A stretch of 64,000 bases of DNA, taken from positions 7,428,877 through 7,492,876 of the forward strand of contig NZ_CM001403.1 in the NCBI RefSeq assembly GCF_000166195.2, in the 5' to 3' direction. Source of the stretch: Mucilaginibacter paludis DSM 18603. Lineage in GTDB: Bacteria > Bacteroidota > Bacteroidia > Sphingobacteriales > Sphingobacteriaceae. Below the pieces are notes generated by a model. The model had not been told where the DNA came from. It saw only the letters and a list, made by a program, of their open reading frames with translations, and searched no databases. The translations under genes were made by a program, and so were the position numbers. How positions within the stretch are numbered: position 1 is the first letter of the stretch; each line of letters opens with the position of its first letter. This document shows positions 36,364-44,918 of the stretch, piece after piece.

Positions 36364-36702
36364 TCAGGAACCTCTGTAAGTTGAATACCCAAATGGGTTT
36401 AACAATAATGGTACATGGTAGTGCTCGTTAGTACTGATGTTAAAAACAATGTCTACCCAAGGGTAAAAGGCAGTTATGCCGAGTGTTTCAAAGTAAGGAT
36501 GAACCTCAAAGTGCATTTTATAAATGCCAATGGGCAATACTGTTTCTTTATCCAACAGGTTAGCTATGCGGCCATCGGCGTTGGTTGTGCCTTCTGCCAG
36601 TTTGATCCATTCTGCGCCATGCTGCTGGTGCAACGATATGGCTACGCCTTGTGCGGGTTTGCCAAGGGTGGTATCTAAAATATGCGTGGTGATCTGGCTC
36701 AT
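36364..36702 (-). CDS. uraH: 5-hydroxyisourate hydrolase
   Basis: 112 residues, the standard length of this transthyretin-like enzyme. N-terminal THILDTTLGKPAQGV and the C-terminal YRGS are diagnostic. It hydrolyses 5-hydroxyisourate from uricase to OHCU. Its start overlaps the uraD stop by 4 bp (36699-36702), indicating translational coupling. Confidence 0.95.
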   Translation of the reverse strand: MSQITTHILDTTLGKPAQGVAISLHQQHGAEWIKLAEGTTNADGRIANLLDKETVLPIGIYKMHFEVHPYFETLGITAFYPWVDIVFNISTNEHYHVPLLLNPFGYSTYRGS

Positions 36703-37202
36703 GCAAATAATTTTTCTAATCGGATCCGGGTTATTTTGGCTTGTTCGCCTGCGGCAATTTTGATTTCCCTGGCGGGATCATTAGGCAAGCGTGCGTCTAA
36801 CAAATCCAGCATTTGTGCGGCTGATTTTCCAGTGGCGCAAACAATAAAAATATAGCCGAATTTTTGTTCGTATTCGGCATTTCCTTTGGCCAACGCTACA
36901 AGCACATCATCCGGAGCCGCGTTTACACCCGATTGCTCGTTTGATGCCCAGCTGGCTGTACTGGCAAATTTTTCTTTTAAAGCGTTTACATCGCCAATTT
37001 TAGGGTGATGGGTAAATGCCTCCAGCCAATCTTTTTCGGTACACTGCTGCCATTTTTCGTCGGCGTATGCCAGTAGCTCAACCAGGCCTTTTACCGGGAG
37101 GGTAGTCATCATTAAGTTGACCCAGGTAGTTGAACCGCAGCATTTAAATAGAGCTTCATGCTTCTCCGCGTCGTTCAGCTGGTTAAAATTTGCAATGGTC
37201 AT
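36699..37202 (-). CDS. uraD: OHCU decarboxylase
   Basis: 167 residues. Family motifs: FTHHPKIGD with the catalytic His, a Glu-rich central helix, and AEYEQKFGYIFIVCATGKSA near the C-terminus. It converts OHCU to (S)-allantoin. The gene lies 7 bp after allE and overlaps uraH. Confidence 0.94.
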   Translation of the reverse strand: MTIANFNQLNDAEKHEALFKCCGSTTWVNLMMTTLPVKGLVELLAYADEKWQQCTEKDWLEAFTHHPKIGDVNALKEKFASTASWASNEQSGVNAAPDDVLVALAKGNAEYEQKFGYIFIVCATGKSAAQMLDLLDARLPNDPAREIKIAAGEQAKITRIRLEKLFA

Positions 37203-37209
37203 GGTTTGC

Positions 37210-37956
37210 TTAAATGGTTGTTGGAAAGCGGTTTACGTTTTTGTAGTAAATGTATACTGCAGGTTCTTTACCCATGGCGGTAAACCATTGCTGGCAATAG
37301 GGCGCCATCCATATCGAGTCGCCTTTTTTAATCGGGTACCATTCGTGGTCGAGCATGTAAATGCCTTGTCCTTGTAAATACAGCAGTCCGTGCTCCATGA
37401 TATGAGTTTCAACCATAGGCAGGTTGCCGCCGGTTTGGTAGGTGAAGATGTTAACTGCCATATCGAAACCCAGGTCGGCCGGAAGTAATACCTGGATCCG
37501 CAGTGCCTCATCATTCATGTAAATGGGGCCTTCAATATCGGCGGCATCGCCAAAATAAACAGGCGGAACATCGTAGCCCTCGAGCTTTTGATAAACCTTA
37601 TGAAAGGTGAGCAGCTGGGTACCTTCGCTTATCTCATCAAAAGCGTATTCTTTACCGATAGGGATATAAACAAACTGCCCTTTGGTTAAGGTTTTGCTCA
37701 GTGTGCCTATGTTGGCCTTGCAGCTCCCCTCAACAACGTAAAAAAATATTTGCGAAGCGGTAGTTACTCCTTTAAGCTTACAGTCGGCAGCCGCTGTAAT
37801 TAAAGTTTGGCAAAGGTTTGCGCCCATTTGCTCATTGATGATGACGTTTACGGTGCAGTTTTCCCAACCCGGAACGTTGCTGTTAATATATCCATCGGGA
37901 GCGATAACGGCGTGGTTGCGTTTTACCACCGACCGGGTTAATGCTGATATTTCCAT
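37210..37956 (-). CDS. allE: (S)-ureidoglycine aminohydrolase
   Basis: 248 residues from the ATG at 37956 (a GTG four codons upstream is possible). It is a bicupin: first cupin about 45-110, second about 165-235 with the metal-binding HIMEHGLLYLQGQG and IWMAPYCQQWF. It converts ureidoglycine, the allantoate amidohydrolase product, to ureidoglycolate and ammonia. Twelve bp upstream of the start lies a nine-unit tetranucleotide repeat that could alter expression by slippage. Confidence 0.92.
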   Translation of the reverse strand: MEISALTRSVVKRNHAVIAPDGYINSNVPGWENCTVNVIINEQMGANLCQTLITAAADCKLKGVTTASQIFFYVVEGSCKANIGTLSKTLTKGQFVYIPIGKEYAFDEISEGTQLLTFHKVYQKLEGYDVPPVYFGDAADIEGPIYMNDEALRIQVLLPADLGFDMAVNIFTYQTGGNLPMVETHIMEHGLLYLQGQGIYMLDHEWYPIKKGDSIWMAPYCQQWFTAMGKEPAVYIYYKNVNRFPTTI

Positions 37957-37968
37957 TCTATTGACCAC

Positions 37969-38005
<37 letters not shown>

Positions 38006-38049
38006 TGAGCTTTGATTTTTTATGTTAATAGCTCGGCCATACTATATTG

Positions 38050-39294
38050 CTAATGATATTGATCTATTAATGTTTTGATAAACTTTTCTGATACCTGTAT
38101 CGCGGCGGCAACATCCTGAATTTCGGCATCTTCGAGCGGGTTGTGGCTGATGCCTTTATAGCATCGCACAAACAACATACTCACCGGCGAAACCTGCGAT
38201 ATGGGTACGGCATCATGCCCGGCGCCGCTCACCAGCTCTACCAATTCAATCCCGGAATTTAAAATTGAATTTCTTAAGTTATTGTTTAGGTTGTCATCGC
38301 AAGTACTTGAATTTGAATGTTGTATTAAATTGAATACTGTCACTGTGTCATGCTTTTTAGCGATTTCTTCCGCAAACTTATTGATATACTGGTAGGCTTT
38401 TTCGAGCATGGATCCATCTGCGCTGCGCAAATCCAGGCTGCAAACCACCTTCCCCGGAATTACATTACTGGCCGAATTAATCACCTCCAGTTTACCAACT
38501 GTGGCTACCATATTGGTTTTATTTGCCAGGGCATATTGCTGCACCATCAGCACAAATTCGGCCGCTGCACATAGCGCATCTTTGCGCATATCCATCGGTA
38601 CTGTTCCGGCATGCCCGGCCATTCCGGTAAAGGTTATTTCAACCCGCTTTTGCCCGGCTATGGCGGTAACTATGGCTACCGGGATATTGCGCTCATACAG
38701 CACCGGCCCCTGCTCAATATGGATCTCGTAATAGCCCAGCCAATTTTGCGGCGCTATGGCATCATGGCTTAATAAATTAATAGCTCCCCCCATGCCGGTA
38801 ATTACCGAACTTAAGGTATTGCCTGCGTGGTCTGTTTTGTTGAGTAAGCTGGTATCAAAAGCGCCGGTAACCACTTTACTGCCCAAATAGGTGGTATGGA
38901 AGCGCACGCCTTCTTCGTCGCTGAAAGCGATCAGCTCGATATGGAAAGGTAGGCTAACTCTGTTTTCTACCAATTGCTCCAACAGATCAAGGCCCATCAA
39001 AACACCTAAAGGCCCATCAAACTTACCGGCGTTAACAACCGTATCGATATGTGATGCGATAACGAAGGTTTTAGCATCGGGGTTTGAGCTTATGATGCGT
39101 CCGCGTACGTTACCGATGTTATCAATGCGGGTGTCCAGGCCAGCTTGCTGCATCCATAAAAATACCTGCCTGCTTCCCTGCAAAAAAGCTTCGGTGCCAA
39201 ATGTCCGGGTGATACCTTGTTCATGCTCACTGATAGCCGCTAACTGGTTTATCCTGGCAAAAACTTGATCCGCTCTTTTCAAATAATTATCCAT
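38050..39294 (-). CDS. allC: Allantoate amidohydrolase (M20 family)
   Basis: 414 residues. Metal-binding M20 motifs: ASHIDTVVNAGKFDGPLG, AFSDEEGVRF and HIEQGPVL, plus a late GAGHDAVPIS. It hydrolyses allantoate to ureidoglycine, ammonia and CO2. Ureidoglycolate amidohydrolase and carbamoylase relatives share the fold, but the allB and allE neighbours favour allantoate. It overlaps allB by 8 bp. Confidence 0.92.
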   Translation of the reverse strand: MDNYLKRADQVFARINQLAAISEHEQGITRTFGTEAFLQGSRQVFLWMQQAGLDTRIDNIGNVRGRIISSNPDAKTFVIASHIDTVVNAGKFDGPLGVLMGLDLLEQLVENRVSLPFHIELIAFSDEEGVRFHTTYLGSKVVTGAFDTSLLNKTDHAGNTLSSVITGMGGAINLLSHDAIAPQNWLGYYEIHIEQGPVLYERNIPVAIVTAIAGQKRVEITFTGMAGHAGTVPMDMRKDALCAAAEFVLMVQQYALANKTNMVATVGKLEVINSASNVIPGKVVCSLDLRSADGSMLEKAYQYINKFAEEIAKKHDTVTVFNLIQHSNSSTCDDNLNNNLRNSILNSGIELVELVSGAGHDAVPISQVSPVSMLFVRCYKGISHNPLEDAEIQDVAAAIQVSEKFIKTLIDQYH

Positions 39295-40624
39295 TGCCTA
39301 AAATTACCTTACCCTGGTTAAGTGCAATAAAATTGCCGCCATTAAAAACAAGAGTGCCCGCAATATACGTTTGTTCTATCTTGCCGTATAGTTGCTGGCC
39401 CAAATAAGGGCTTACTTTGTGTTTGTGCTGTATCATGGCTTCGGTTAATATAAAGGTTTCTTCAGCATCCCATACAATCAGGTCGGCATCATAACCTTTG
39501 GCTATTTTACCTTTGGTTCCGCTTTTGCCAATTAATTTTGCTGGTTCTTTAGCAAGCCATTTGGCCATGTCGGTAACGGTGCAGTTTCGCGCTTTGGCTG
39601 CCGTCCATAATACCGGCAGGGCAAATTGGAGGGACGATATGCCTCCCCAGGCTTTGGTGAAATCGCCGCTCTGTAGTTGTTTTAAGTCGGGCGGGGCCGG
39701 AGAATGGTCGGTAGCTACAAAGTCGATGATGCCGCTTTTTAGCGCCTCCCAAAGTAAATTGTTATTGGCTTGCTCGCGGATGGGCGGCGCGCACTTAAAT
39801 TGAGTTTGCCCGTTCTGAATATCTTCGGCATTAAAATAGAGGTAATGCTGGCCGGTTTCAACGGTGAGCGGTAAACCTTTTTGTTTGGCTTGCGCGATCT
39901 GATCGATGGAGTTAGCTGACGATAAGTGTACGATATGTACCCGGCAGCGATATTCTTCACACAGGGCAATCATTAAGCTGATAGCCTGGTCTTCCCAGTA
40001 TTTTGGGCGGGATGCCAGGTAGTGGGCGTAGGATACGGGATCCTGATCCTTTACCTTAAAATCATCCGTTAACTCGCAATGAACCAGGAGTGGTAAATTA
40101 TATTTGGCGATGATGGGCATAGCCTTACGGAGGTCGGCCTCGGTAGCGTTCGGAAAATCATCTATCCCCGAATGGGTTAAAAAAGCTTTGAAACCCAATA
40201 CACCCATTTTAATCAGTGGTTCTATTTCGTTGGTATTGCCGGGCACTACGCCTCCCCAGAAACCGCAGTTGGTATGTAGCTGCCCTTTAGTGGCGGCCAA
40301 TTTTGCTTTAAAGGCCGATACGCTGGTGGTAACCGGTGCCGAGTTGAGCGGCATGTCTACCAGGGTAGTCAAACCTCCGGCAATGGCCGCTTTGGTGGCG
40401 GTATTAAATCCTTCCCAGTCGGTGCGGCCGGGTTCGTTGATGTGGATGTGCGGATCGACCACGCCGGCCATTACTATTTTATCGCCAACGTCTTCTACCG
40501 TGCAGTTAACTATGGCGTTGAAAGGGAGTACGTCAATGATGAGTCCATTCTCAATCAAAATCAGCCCTTTAGCTATACCATCAGGCAGTATGATGTTTGT
40601 AGATTTGATTGCGAATAAGCTCAT
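39287..40624 (-). CDS. allB: Allantoinase
   Basis: 445 residues. Binuclear metal site: H59 and H61 (DPHIHINEPGRTDWEGF), carbamylated K146 (GFKAFLTHSG), then LLVHCE, VHIVHLSS and VATDHSPAP. The EPGR motif separates allantoinase from dihydropyrimidinase. It opens (S)-allantoin to allantoate. First gene of the minus-strand ureide operon and divergent from uricase. Confidence 0.95.
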   Translation of the reverse strand: MSLFAIKSTNIILPDGIAKGLILIENGLIIDVLPFNAIVNCTVEDVGDKIVMAGVVDPHIHINEPGRTDWEGFNTATKAAIAGGLTTLVDMPLNSAPVTTSVSAFKAKLAATKGQLHTNCGFWGGVVPGNTNEIEPLIKMGVLGFKAFLTHSGIDDFPNATEADLRKAMPIIAKYNLPLLVHCELTDDFKVKDQDPVSYAHYLASRPKYWEDQAISLMIALCEEYRCRVHIVHLSSANSIDQIAQAKQKGLPLTVETGQHYLYFNAEDIQNGQTQFKCAPPIREQANNNLLWEALKSGIIDFVATDHSPAPPDLKQLQSGDFTKAWGGISSLQFALPVLWTAAKARNCTVTDMAKWLAKEPAKLIGKSGTKGKIAKGYDADLIVWDAEETFILTEAMIQHKHKVSPYLGQQLYGKIEQTYIAGTLVFNGGNFIALNQGKVILGNG

Positions 40625-40661
40625 TTTCTGTAAAAAAGGTTTTAAATTATGTGTTTTACTG

Positions 40662-40669
40662 CAAAAATA
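40662..40669 (-). promoter_or_regulatory. Candidate -7 box for allB
   Basis: On the minus strand TATTTTTG, a full match to the Bacteroidota TAnnTTTG -7 consensus, 37 bp before the allB start codon. No clear TTTG -33 element is visible at the usual distance. Confidence 0.5.
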
Positions 40670-40670
40670 G

Positions 40671-40686
40671 TTTAGAATTTTCTAAA
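40671..40686. promoter_or_regulatory. Candidate shared operator between allB and uricase
   Basis: Inverted repeat TTTAGAA-TT-TTCTAAA immediately upstream of the allB -7 box, in the 98 bp gap between divergent allB and uricase genes. A repressor here could control both directions. No regulator gene lies in the purine cluster itself, so the binding protein is unknown. Confidence 0.45.
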
Positions 40687-40722
40687 TTGGGAATCTTTTA
40701 ACAATAATCAAAACTAATTGCA

Positions 40723-41580
40723 ATGAATATCAAATTAGGAAAAAACGCCTACGGAAAAAGGGCGGTAAACTTATCTAAAATTATCCGCCACGCCGATCAC
40801 CACGAATTCAGGCAGATTTCGGTAAGCTCGGCCCTGGAAGGCGATTTTGAAACCGCGCATACGATGGGCGATAACTCCAAAATTTTAGCTACAGATACTC
40901 AGAAAAATACCGTTTACATTTTAGCCAGGGAGCATTTTAATAAAGGGATTGAGGATTTTGGCCTGTATTTATCCAACTTTTTTTTAAGTAATAATCCGCA
41001 GGTATCTAAAGTTAATATCGGTATTGAAGAACATTTGTACGCCCGTATGGCATTTGATGGCACCGTTCACCCGCATGCCTACGTAAGCAGCGGGAACGAG
41101 AAACATACAACCACCATTGTTCAGGATAAGGATAGCGTGACTATTACCGCGGGTATCAAGGATCTGTTGATACTGAAAACCACTGATTCGGCCTTTACAG
41201 GATATATCCAGGAGCCTTATACGATATTGAAAGAAACTACCGACAGGATACTCGCCACCAAATGCGAGGCGACCTGGACCTATAACTCTGTAAATATCGA
41301 CTTTACCGCCATCTTTGAGCAGATCCGCAACACGCTTTTAAAAACTTTCGCTTTTCATAAAAGCCTTTCGGTACAGCAAACGCTGTATGCTATGGGGGAA
41401 GCGGTTTTGCAGGTTTACCCTGAAGTTGAAGAGATCAGTTTGGTTATGCCGAACAAGCACCATATCCCCTATAACATGGAACCGTTTGGGTTAGATAATA
41501 CGAATGAGATTTTTATTGCGACTGATGAGCCGTTTGGTTATATTACTGGTACGGTTGTGAGGGAGCAGGATTCTGTTTAA
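40723..41580 (+). CDS. Urate oxidase (uricase)
   Basis: 285 residues, normal for cofactor-free uricase. Two T-fold repeats are expected. Visible motifs: YGKRAVNLSKIIRHADHHEF, the catalytic Thr region TDTQKNTVYILARE, IGIEEHLYARM, and IPYNMEPFGLDNTNEIFIATDEPFG near the end. It oxidises urate to 5-hydroxyisourate. It is transcribed away from the ureide operon. Confidence 0.95.
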   Translation: MNIKLGKNAYGKRAVNLSKIIRHADHHEFRQISVSSALEGDFETAHTMGDNSKILATDTQKNTVYILAREHFNKGIEDFGLYLSNFFLSNNPQVSKVNIGIEEHLYARMAFDGTVHPHAYVSSGNEKHTTTIVQDKDSVTITAGIKDLLILKTTDSAFTGYIQEPYTILKETTDRILATKCEATWTYNSVNIDFTAIFEQIRNTLLKTFAFHKSLSVQQTLYAMGEAVLQVYPEVEEISLVMPNKHHIPYNMEPFGLDNTNEIFIATDEPFGYITGTVVREQDSV

Positions 41581-41611
41581 ACTAATAACATTTAATTAAG
41601 CAGGGTAGCTT

Positions 41612-41893
41612 ATGAAATATATCAAGGTACAATGGATTCACAATTTTGAAGATGAGCCCGATTGGTGGTATCATGAAATCGGGGAAGATGGTTTTGAAAC
41701 CAGAAAACTAATGATCTATAAAAATGGGACTGTGGAAATTGTTTCGAAAAATATGCAAACGGGCGATATCGAATTATCCGATCAGGAATTTTTATCAGTG
41801 GAAGAAATTAACCAAAATCCAGAATTTGTTGGAGGTGAGATTTCTGCAGAAGAGTTTCAAAGTATTTGGAATAATTATGTGCAGTTAAGCTAA
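41612..41893 (+). CDS. Small acidic protein, DUF6881-like
   Basis: 93 residues beginning MKYIKVQWIHNFEDEP, with EIGEDGFETRKLMIYKNG. This pattern resembles DUF6881 proteins (assigned from memory; function unknown), some of which are immunity-like. It lies 31 bp after uricase on the same strand, and its stop is 3 bp from the convergent ureH-like stop. A role in urate breakdown is not indicated by the sequence. Confidence 0.65.
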   Translation: MKYIKVQWIHNFEDEPDWWYHEIGEDGFETRKLMIYKNGTVEIVSKNMQTGDIELSDQEFLSVEEINQNPEFVGGEISAEEFQSIWNNYVQLS

Positions 41894-41896
41894 ATT

Positions 41897-42598
41897 TTAC
41901 CATCCTAAAAATACCATTCCGCAGCCGCATATCAAAATGGTGAGTCCCCCCAGGGCATGTACATAACGTTCAATTTTGCTTGTTTTAAAATACGAGATAC
42001 CATACAGGCTTAAAACAACCATAGCTACCATAGTTAAAACCGTGGCGATGACGTAGGCTATAACCAACGCCGTGATAGCGAATACCGAATTTTTTGCTGC
42101 CGGATAGGAGAGCAGCGGGATCATGGGTTCGCTTGGACCCATCGCGAAGATGAAAAACATGACCCAGGGTGTAACCGGGTATCGATCTTTGGGTGATACC
42201 GTTTCGCCGTTTTTGTGCTCAAATACATACATGGAACCATCATCATTCATATCAAAATGTTTGTGCGGGCGATTGAGTTTGGCATGGTAAAAACCCCAGA
42301 TGGTATAACCTAATCCAAATAAAAGTAAGGCCCATGCAGCGTAACCGCCACGGATATTTTCGAGCCAGCTTAGGCGGGATAGGGACCAGCCTACGGCAAT
42401 GCCAACCAGGCCTAAAATTACCGAGCTCCCTACGTGGCCTATGCCGCAAACCATAGTCCATAACACGGTGCGGCCAACCGACCAACCTCTTGATTTTGAC
42501 AGCGCGACAAAGGGGAGATAATGATCGGGCCCGCTAAAGGTATGCAGGCAACTAATAGTTATAGCACTAAATATCAGTAAGCTTAATTCACTGTGCAT
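41897..42598 (-). CDS. ureH: UreH-like membrane protein, probable nickel permease
   Basis: 233 residues with about six hydrophobic segments. TFSGPDHYLPF and CGIGHVGSS carry the histidine/aspartate pattern of NiCoT/UreH/TauE-like nickel permeases. A charged loop at about 95-140 is cytoplasmic or periplasmic. Last gene of the urease operon, overlapping ureD by 11 bp, so nickel supply for urease is the expected role. Confidence 0.82.
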   Translation of the reverse strand: MHSELSLLIFSAITISCLHTFSGPDHYLPFVALSKSRGWSVGRTVLWTMVCGIGHVGSSVILGLVGIAVGWSLSRLSWLENIRGGYAAWALLLFGLGYTIWGFYHAKLNRPHKHFDMNDDGSMYVFEHKNGETVSPKDRYPVTPWVMFFIFAMGPSEPMIPLLSYPAAKNSVFAITALVIAYVIATVLTMVAMVVLSLYGISYFKTSKIERYVHALGGLTILICGCGMVFLGW

Positions 42599-43391
42599 AA
42601 GCCTTTAATGTTGCTTTTGTTGAAGTTTTTATTTCTGCAATTTTATGGAGGCAATGATGTAACTGCTCGCCTTGATAACCCAATATTCTAACCAAAAATC
42701 CGTTTTTAGGCGTTGTAGTTACTGCATAAGTTAGGTTAGTTTGGGTACTTAAAAATTCATTTACGCTTTGTTTTAAGGCTTTAACATCAGCGCCCCCATC
42801 CAGGTAAATTAAGCTGGCCTGGTGGGTATAGTTTTCTAACTGACCAATGGCATTGATATTGATTTGCGCAGGCTTGATCATCAGGTTTTCTTTGATGATG
42901 AGCTTGCCGTGCAGGTAGATCTCCGTCAGGTTATGGTACTTTGAAAACAGAAAAACTTCGCCGTTCATTTTTCTGCCGCAGGTTAATACCTCGCCCCATA
43001 TCAGGCTGCAATCATCCGAAAGAAATATTTTGTTTTTGGATACAAAGTCTGAGCTTTCATGCGGAACAGTGGGATGGGGCAGGTAACAAAACGACGATCC
43101 CTGATCCATTACAATTTCCAGCTGCTGCGAGGCATTTCCCTTCATGCTGAACAGGCGTTGATAGGATTGGGTTGACAGCCGGAGAGAGCAACCCGCGTCC
43201 AGTTCAACCCGCATCCGGTATTCGTCGCCATCCAGTACTCCCGGCGACGAGCTCATGAGCATCAGTTGCAAGGTGGGGCTTTTTTTATCCTCGCGGATGT
43301 CGGCTATTTTAAACGGAGGGGTATAATACACTTTTTTGAGGTAGGTAATACCATCGCGCAATTTGGTTTCTATATGCAGGTTGGCAATCAT
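42588..43391 (-). CDS. ureD: Urease accessory protein UreD
   Basis: 267 residues from the ATG at 43391, which overlaps the ureG stop as ATGA; a GTG two codons earlier is the only in-frame alternative nearby. UreD features: LMSSSPGVLDGDEYRMRVEL, SQSYQRLFSMKG and LPHPTVPHESSDF. It scaffolds the UreFG complex on apourease for nickel insertion. Confidence 0.9.
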   Translation of the reverse strand: MIANLHIETKLRDGITYLKKVYYTPPFKIADIREDKKSPTLQLMLMSSSPGVLDGDEYRMRVELDAGCSLRLSTQSYQRLFSMKGNASQQLEIVMDQGSSFCYLPHPTVPHESSDFVSKNKIFLSDDCSLIWGEVLTCGRKMNGEVFLFSKYHNLTEIYLHGKLIIKENLMIKPAQININAIGQLENYTHQASLIYLDGGADVKALKQSVNEFLSTQTNLTYAVTTTPKNGFLVRILGYQGEQLHHCLHKIAEIKTSTKATLKAYAQ

Positions 43392-44080
43392 CTCCACAAA
43401 GCAGGTTCGGCATTTTCTTCAAGCAAGCCATATTTTTGTATCCAGCCTATTACGGTATCCAAACCTTCCAGGCTCATTAAATTCGTGAATACAAAGGGGG
43501 CACCCTTGCGCATTAAGCGGGCATCGCGCTCCATTACCTTCAGGTCGGCATTCACATACGGGGCCAGGTCAATTTTATTGATCACCAGTAAATCGCTTCG
43601 TGTAATGCCTGGGCCACCCTTGCGGGGTATTTTATCGCCCTCGGCCACATCAATCACAAAAATGGTAATATCGGCCAGGTCGGGGCTAAAGGTAGCCGAT
43701 AAATTATCGCCGCCGCTTTCAATAAAAATGATCTGCACATCCGGAATCCTCGCCGCCATCTCGTCAACTGCTTCCAAATTCATGCTGGCATCTTCGCGGA
43801 TAGCCGTATGCGGGCAGCCTCCCGTTTCCACGCCAATGATGCGTTCGGGGGCAAGCAAGCTGTTTTGGGTTAAAAACTCCGCATCTTCTTTGGTATAAAT
43901 ATCATTGGTAATTACCGCCAGGCTATAATCGCCAGCCATGCGGCGCGATAGCCTTTCTATTAAAGCCGTTTTGCCAGATCCTACGGGGCCTGCCACACCT
44001 ATTTTGATGTAGGAGCGACCCGAGCCCCCCCCGCCCCCTGAAGGGGGAGCTTTATCTGTATAGTTATGTTCGTTTATCAT
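43388..44080 (-). CDS. ureG: Urease accessory GTPase UreG with a repeat-encoded N-terminal insert
   Basis: 230 residues. The P-loop GVAGPVGSGKTALIERL is near 27-43, with VETGGCPHTAIREDASMN (metal-binding CPH) and VINKIDLAPYV (guanine specificity). It delivers nickel to urease with GTP hydrolysis. Residues 10-22 (KAPPSGGGGGSGR) are the in-frame translation of an R2 palindrome, not part of the family, whose members usually reach the YIKIGVAGP strand within a few residues. The insert contains a G8 tract (44025-44032) that is prone to frameshift. The start codon overlaps the end of a short leader frame. Confidence 0.93.
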   Translation of the reverse strand: MINEHNYTDKAPPSGGGGGSGRSYIKIGVAGPVGSGKTALIERLSRRMAGDYSLAVITNDIYTKEDAEFLTQNSLLAPERIIGVETGGCPHTAIREDASMNLEAVDEMAARIPDVQIIFIESGGDNLSATFSPDLADITIFVIDVAEGDKIPRKGGPGITRSDLLVINKIDLAPYVNADLKVMERDARLMRKGAPFVFTNLMSLEGLDTVIGWIQKYGLLEENAEPALWR

Positions 44081-44234
44081 AGCATTCTATTAGCAATGTT
44101 TATTTTATTACAAATCAAGCTCCCTGAAAGGTGGGTTTGATTTGTATAGTTGTTTTCGTTTATCATGTCATTTTATCTTGCAGTATTTATCTCATCAATA
44201 ATTCCTCCCCCTTCAGGGGGCCGGGGGGCCTCTA
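44023..44234. repeat. Pair of inverted R2 palindromes flanking a duplicated ureG leader
   Basis: One element (about 44023-44046) lies inside ureG codons; the other (about 44204-44234) begins at the ureF stop codon (minus strand TAGAGG). Both carry the CCCCCTGAAGGGGG core in opposite orientations, like the pair at 21789-21911. Confidence 0.75.
44077..44166 (-). CDS. Short leader frame from a duplicated ureG 5' end
   Basis: 29 codons (MINENNYTNQTHLSGSLICN...), with its TGA overlapping the ureG ATG as ATGA. The first residues match the real UreG start (MINEHNYTDKAPPSG) and the upstream bases also match loosely, so this is an 86 bp tandem duplication. It may be only a decayed copy, or it may couple translation to ureG. 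Too short to judge by composition. Confidence 0.4.
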   Translation of the reverse strand: MINENNYTNQTHLSGSLICNKINIANRML

Positions 44235-44918
44235 ACTCATGTATAGCCTTGAGTACAAGTCCTCGTGTTGCATGCACCGTACATCAAAACCTGGGCAGCA
44301 AAGGCCAATTAAATCCCTGTCGGGATGCATGGATAGCGCTGTTAAGCTGGTTAGTAAGGGCTTGATGGCGAATAACAGCTGCTGCCCGTCTTGCTGGCCC
44401 AAGGGGATCAATTTGACACAATTGGTGATCATGCCCATGGCCGCGTTATAATAAAAGCCGGTTAAGGCTTCCTGTTTCGGGATCTGTAATGTTGCTGCTA
44501 TCAGGCCGAAGCTGATGCAGTAGTTGCCATTGGTCTGTTTGGTATCAATAGCGGTTTTGTATTGGTTAATCATCCCGCTCCCGCAAAAAGGCTGAAATAT
44601 TTTTAACAGGCGCGTACCCAGTTTCTGGCTGGCCTGCCGCATTTCCTGGGGCAGTTTTACAGCCGTGCATTCCGCATCCAACAGTAGAAGTTGCTCTATA
44701 TCGTTGTTTATAGCAGCGTTGTAAGCTAAGGACATTAAAGCCGCATCGGTATATTGCAGGTTTTGGGTAAGCATTTCTACTACAAAGCTTTTTGCCGAAG
44801 CGGCATCATTTACTATGCCTGCCTGTACATAAGTTTCCAGGCCCGACGAATGCGAAAATCCGCCGATGGGTAAGGTCGGGTCGGCCAGTTGTAGCAAGTG
44901 GAGTAATTCGGCGCTCAT
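44232..44918 (-). CDS. ureF: Urease accessory protein UreF
   Basis: 228 residues, all-helical. LADPTLPIGGFSHSSGLETYV is the UreF N-terminal signature. It bridges UreD and UreG in urease maturation. The start overlaps the ureE stop by 4 bp (44915-44918). The stop codon is the first codon of an R2 palindrome, giving a C-terminus Met-Ser like that of mmsA. Confidence 0.92.
   Translation of the reverse strand: MSAELLHLLQLADPTLPIGGFSHSSGLETYVQAGIVNDAASAKSFVVEMLTQNLQYTDAALMSLAYNAAINNDIEQLLLLDAECTAVKLPQEMRQASQKLGTRLLKIFQPFCGSGMINQYKTAIDTKQTNGNYCISFGLIAATLQIPKQEALTGFYYNAAMGMITNCVKLIPLGQQDGQQLLFAIKPLLTSLTALSMHPDRDLIGLCCPGFDVRCMQHEDLYSRLYMS

Noticed and set aside
43266..43898. 210-codon frame antisense to ureD and ureG
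   Set aside because: Overlaps two certain urease genes and has no recognisable product.
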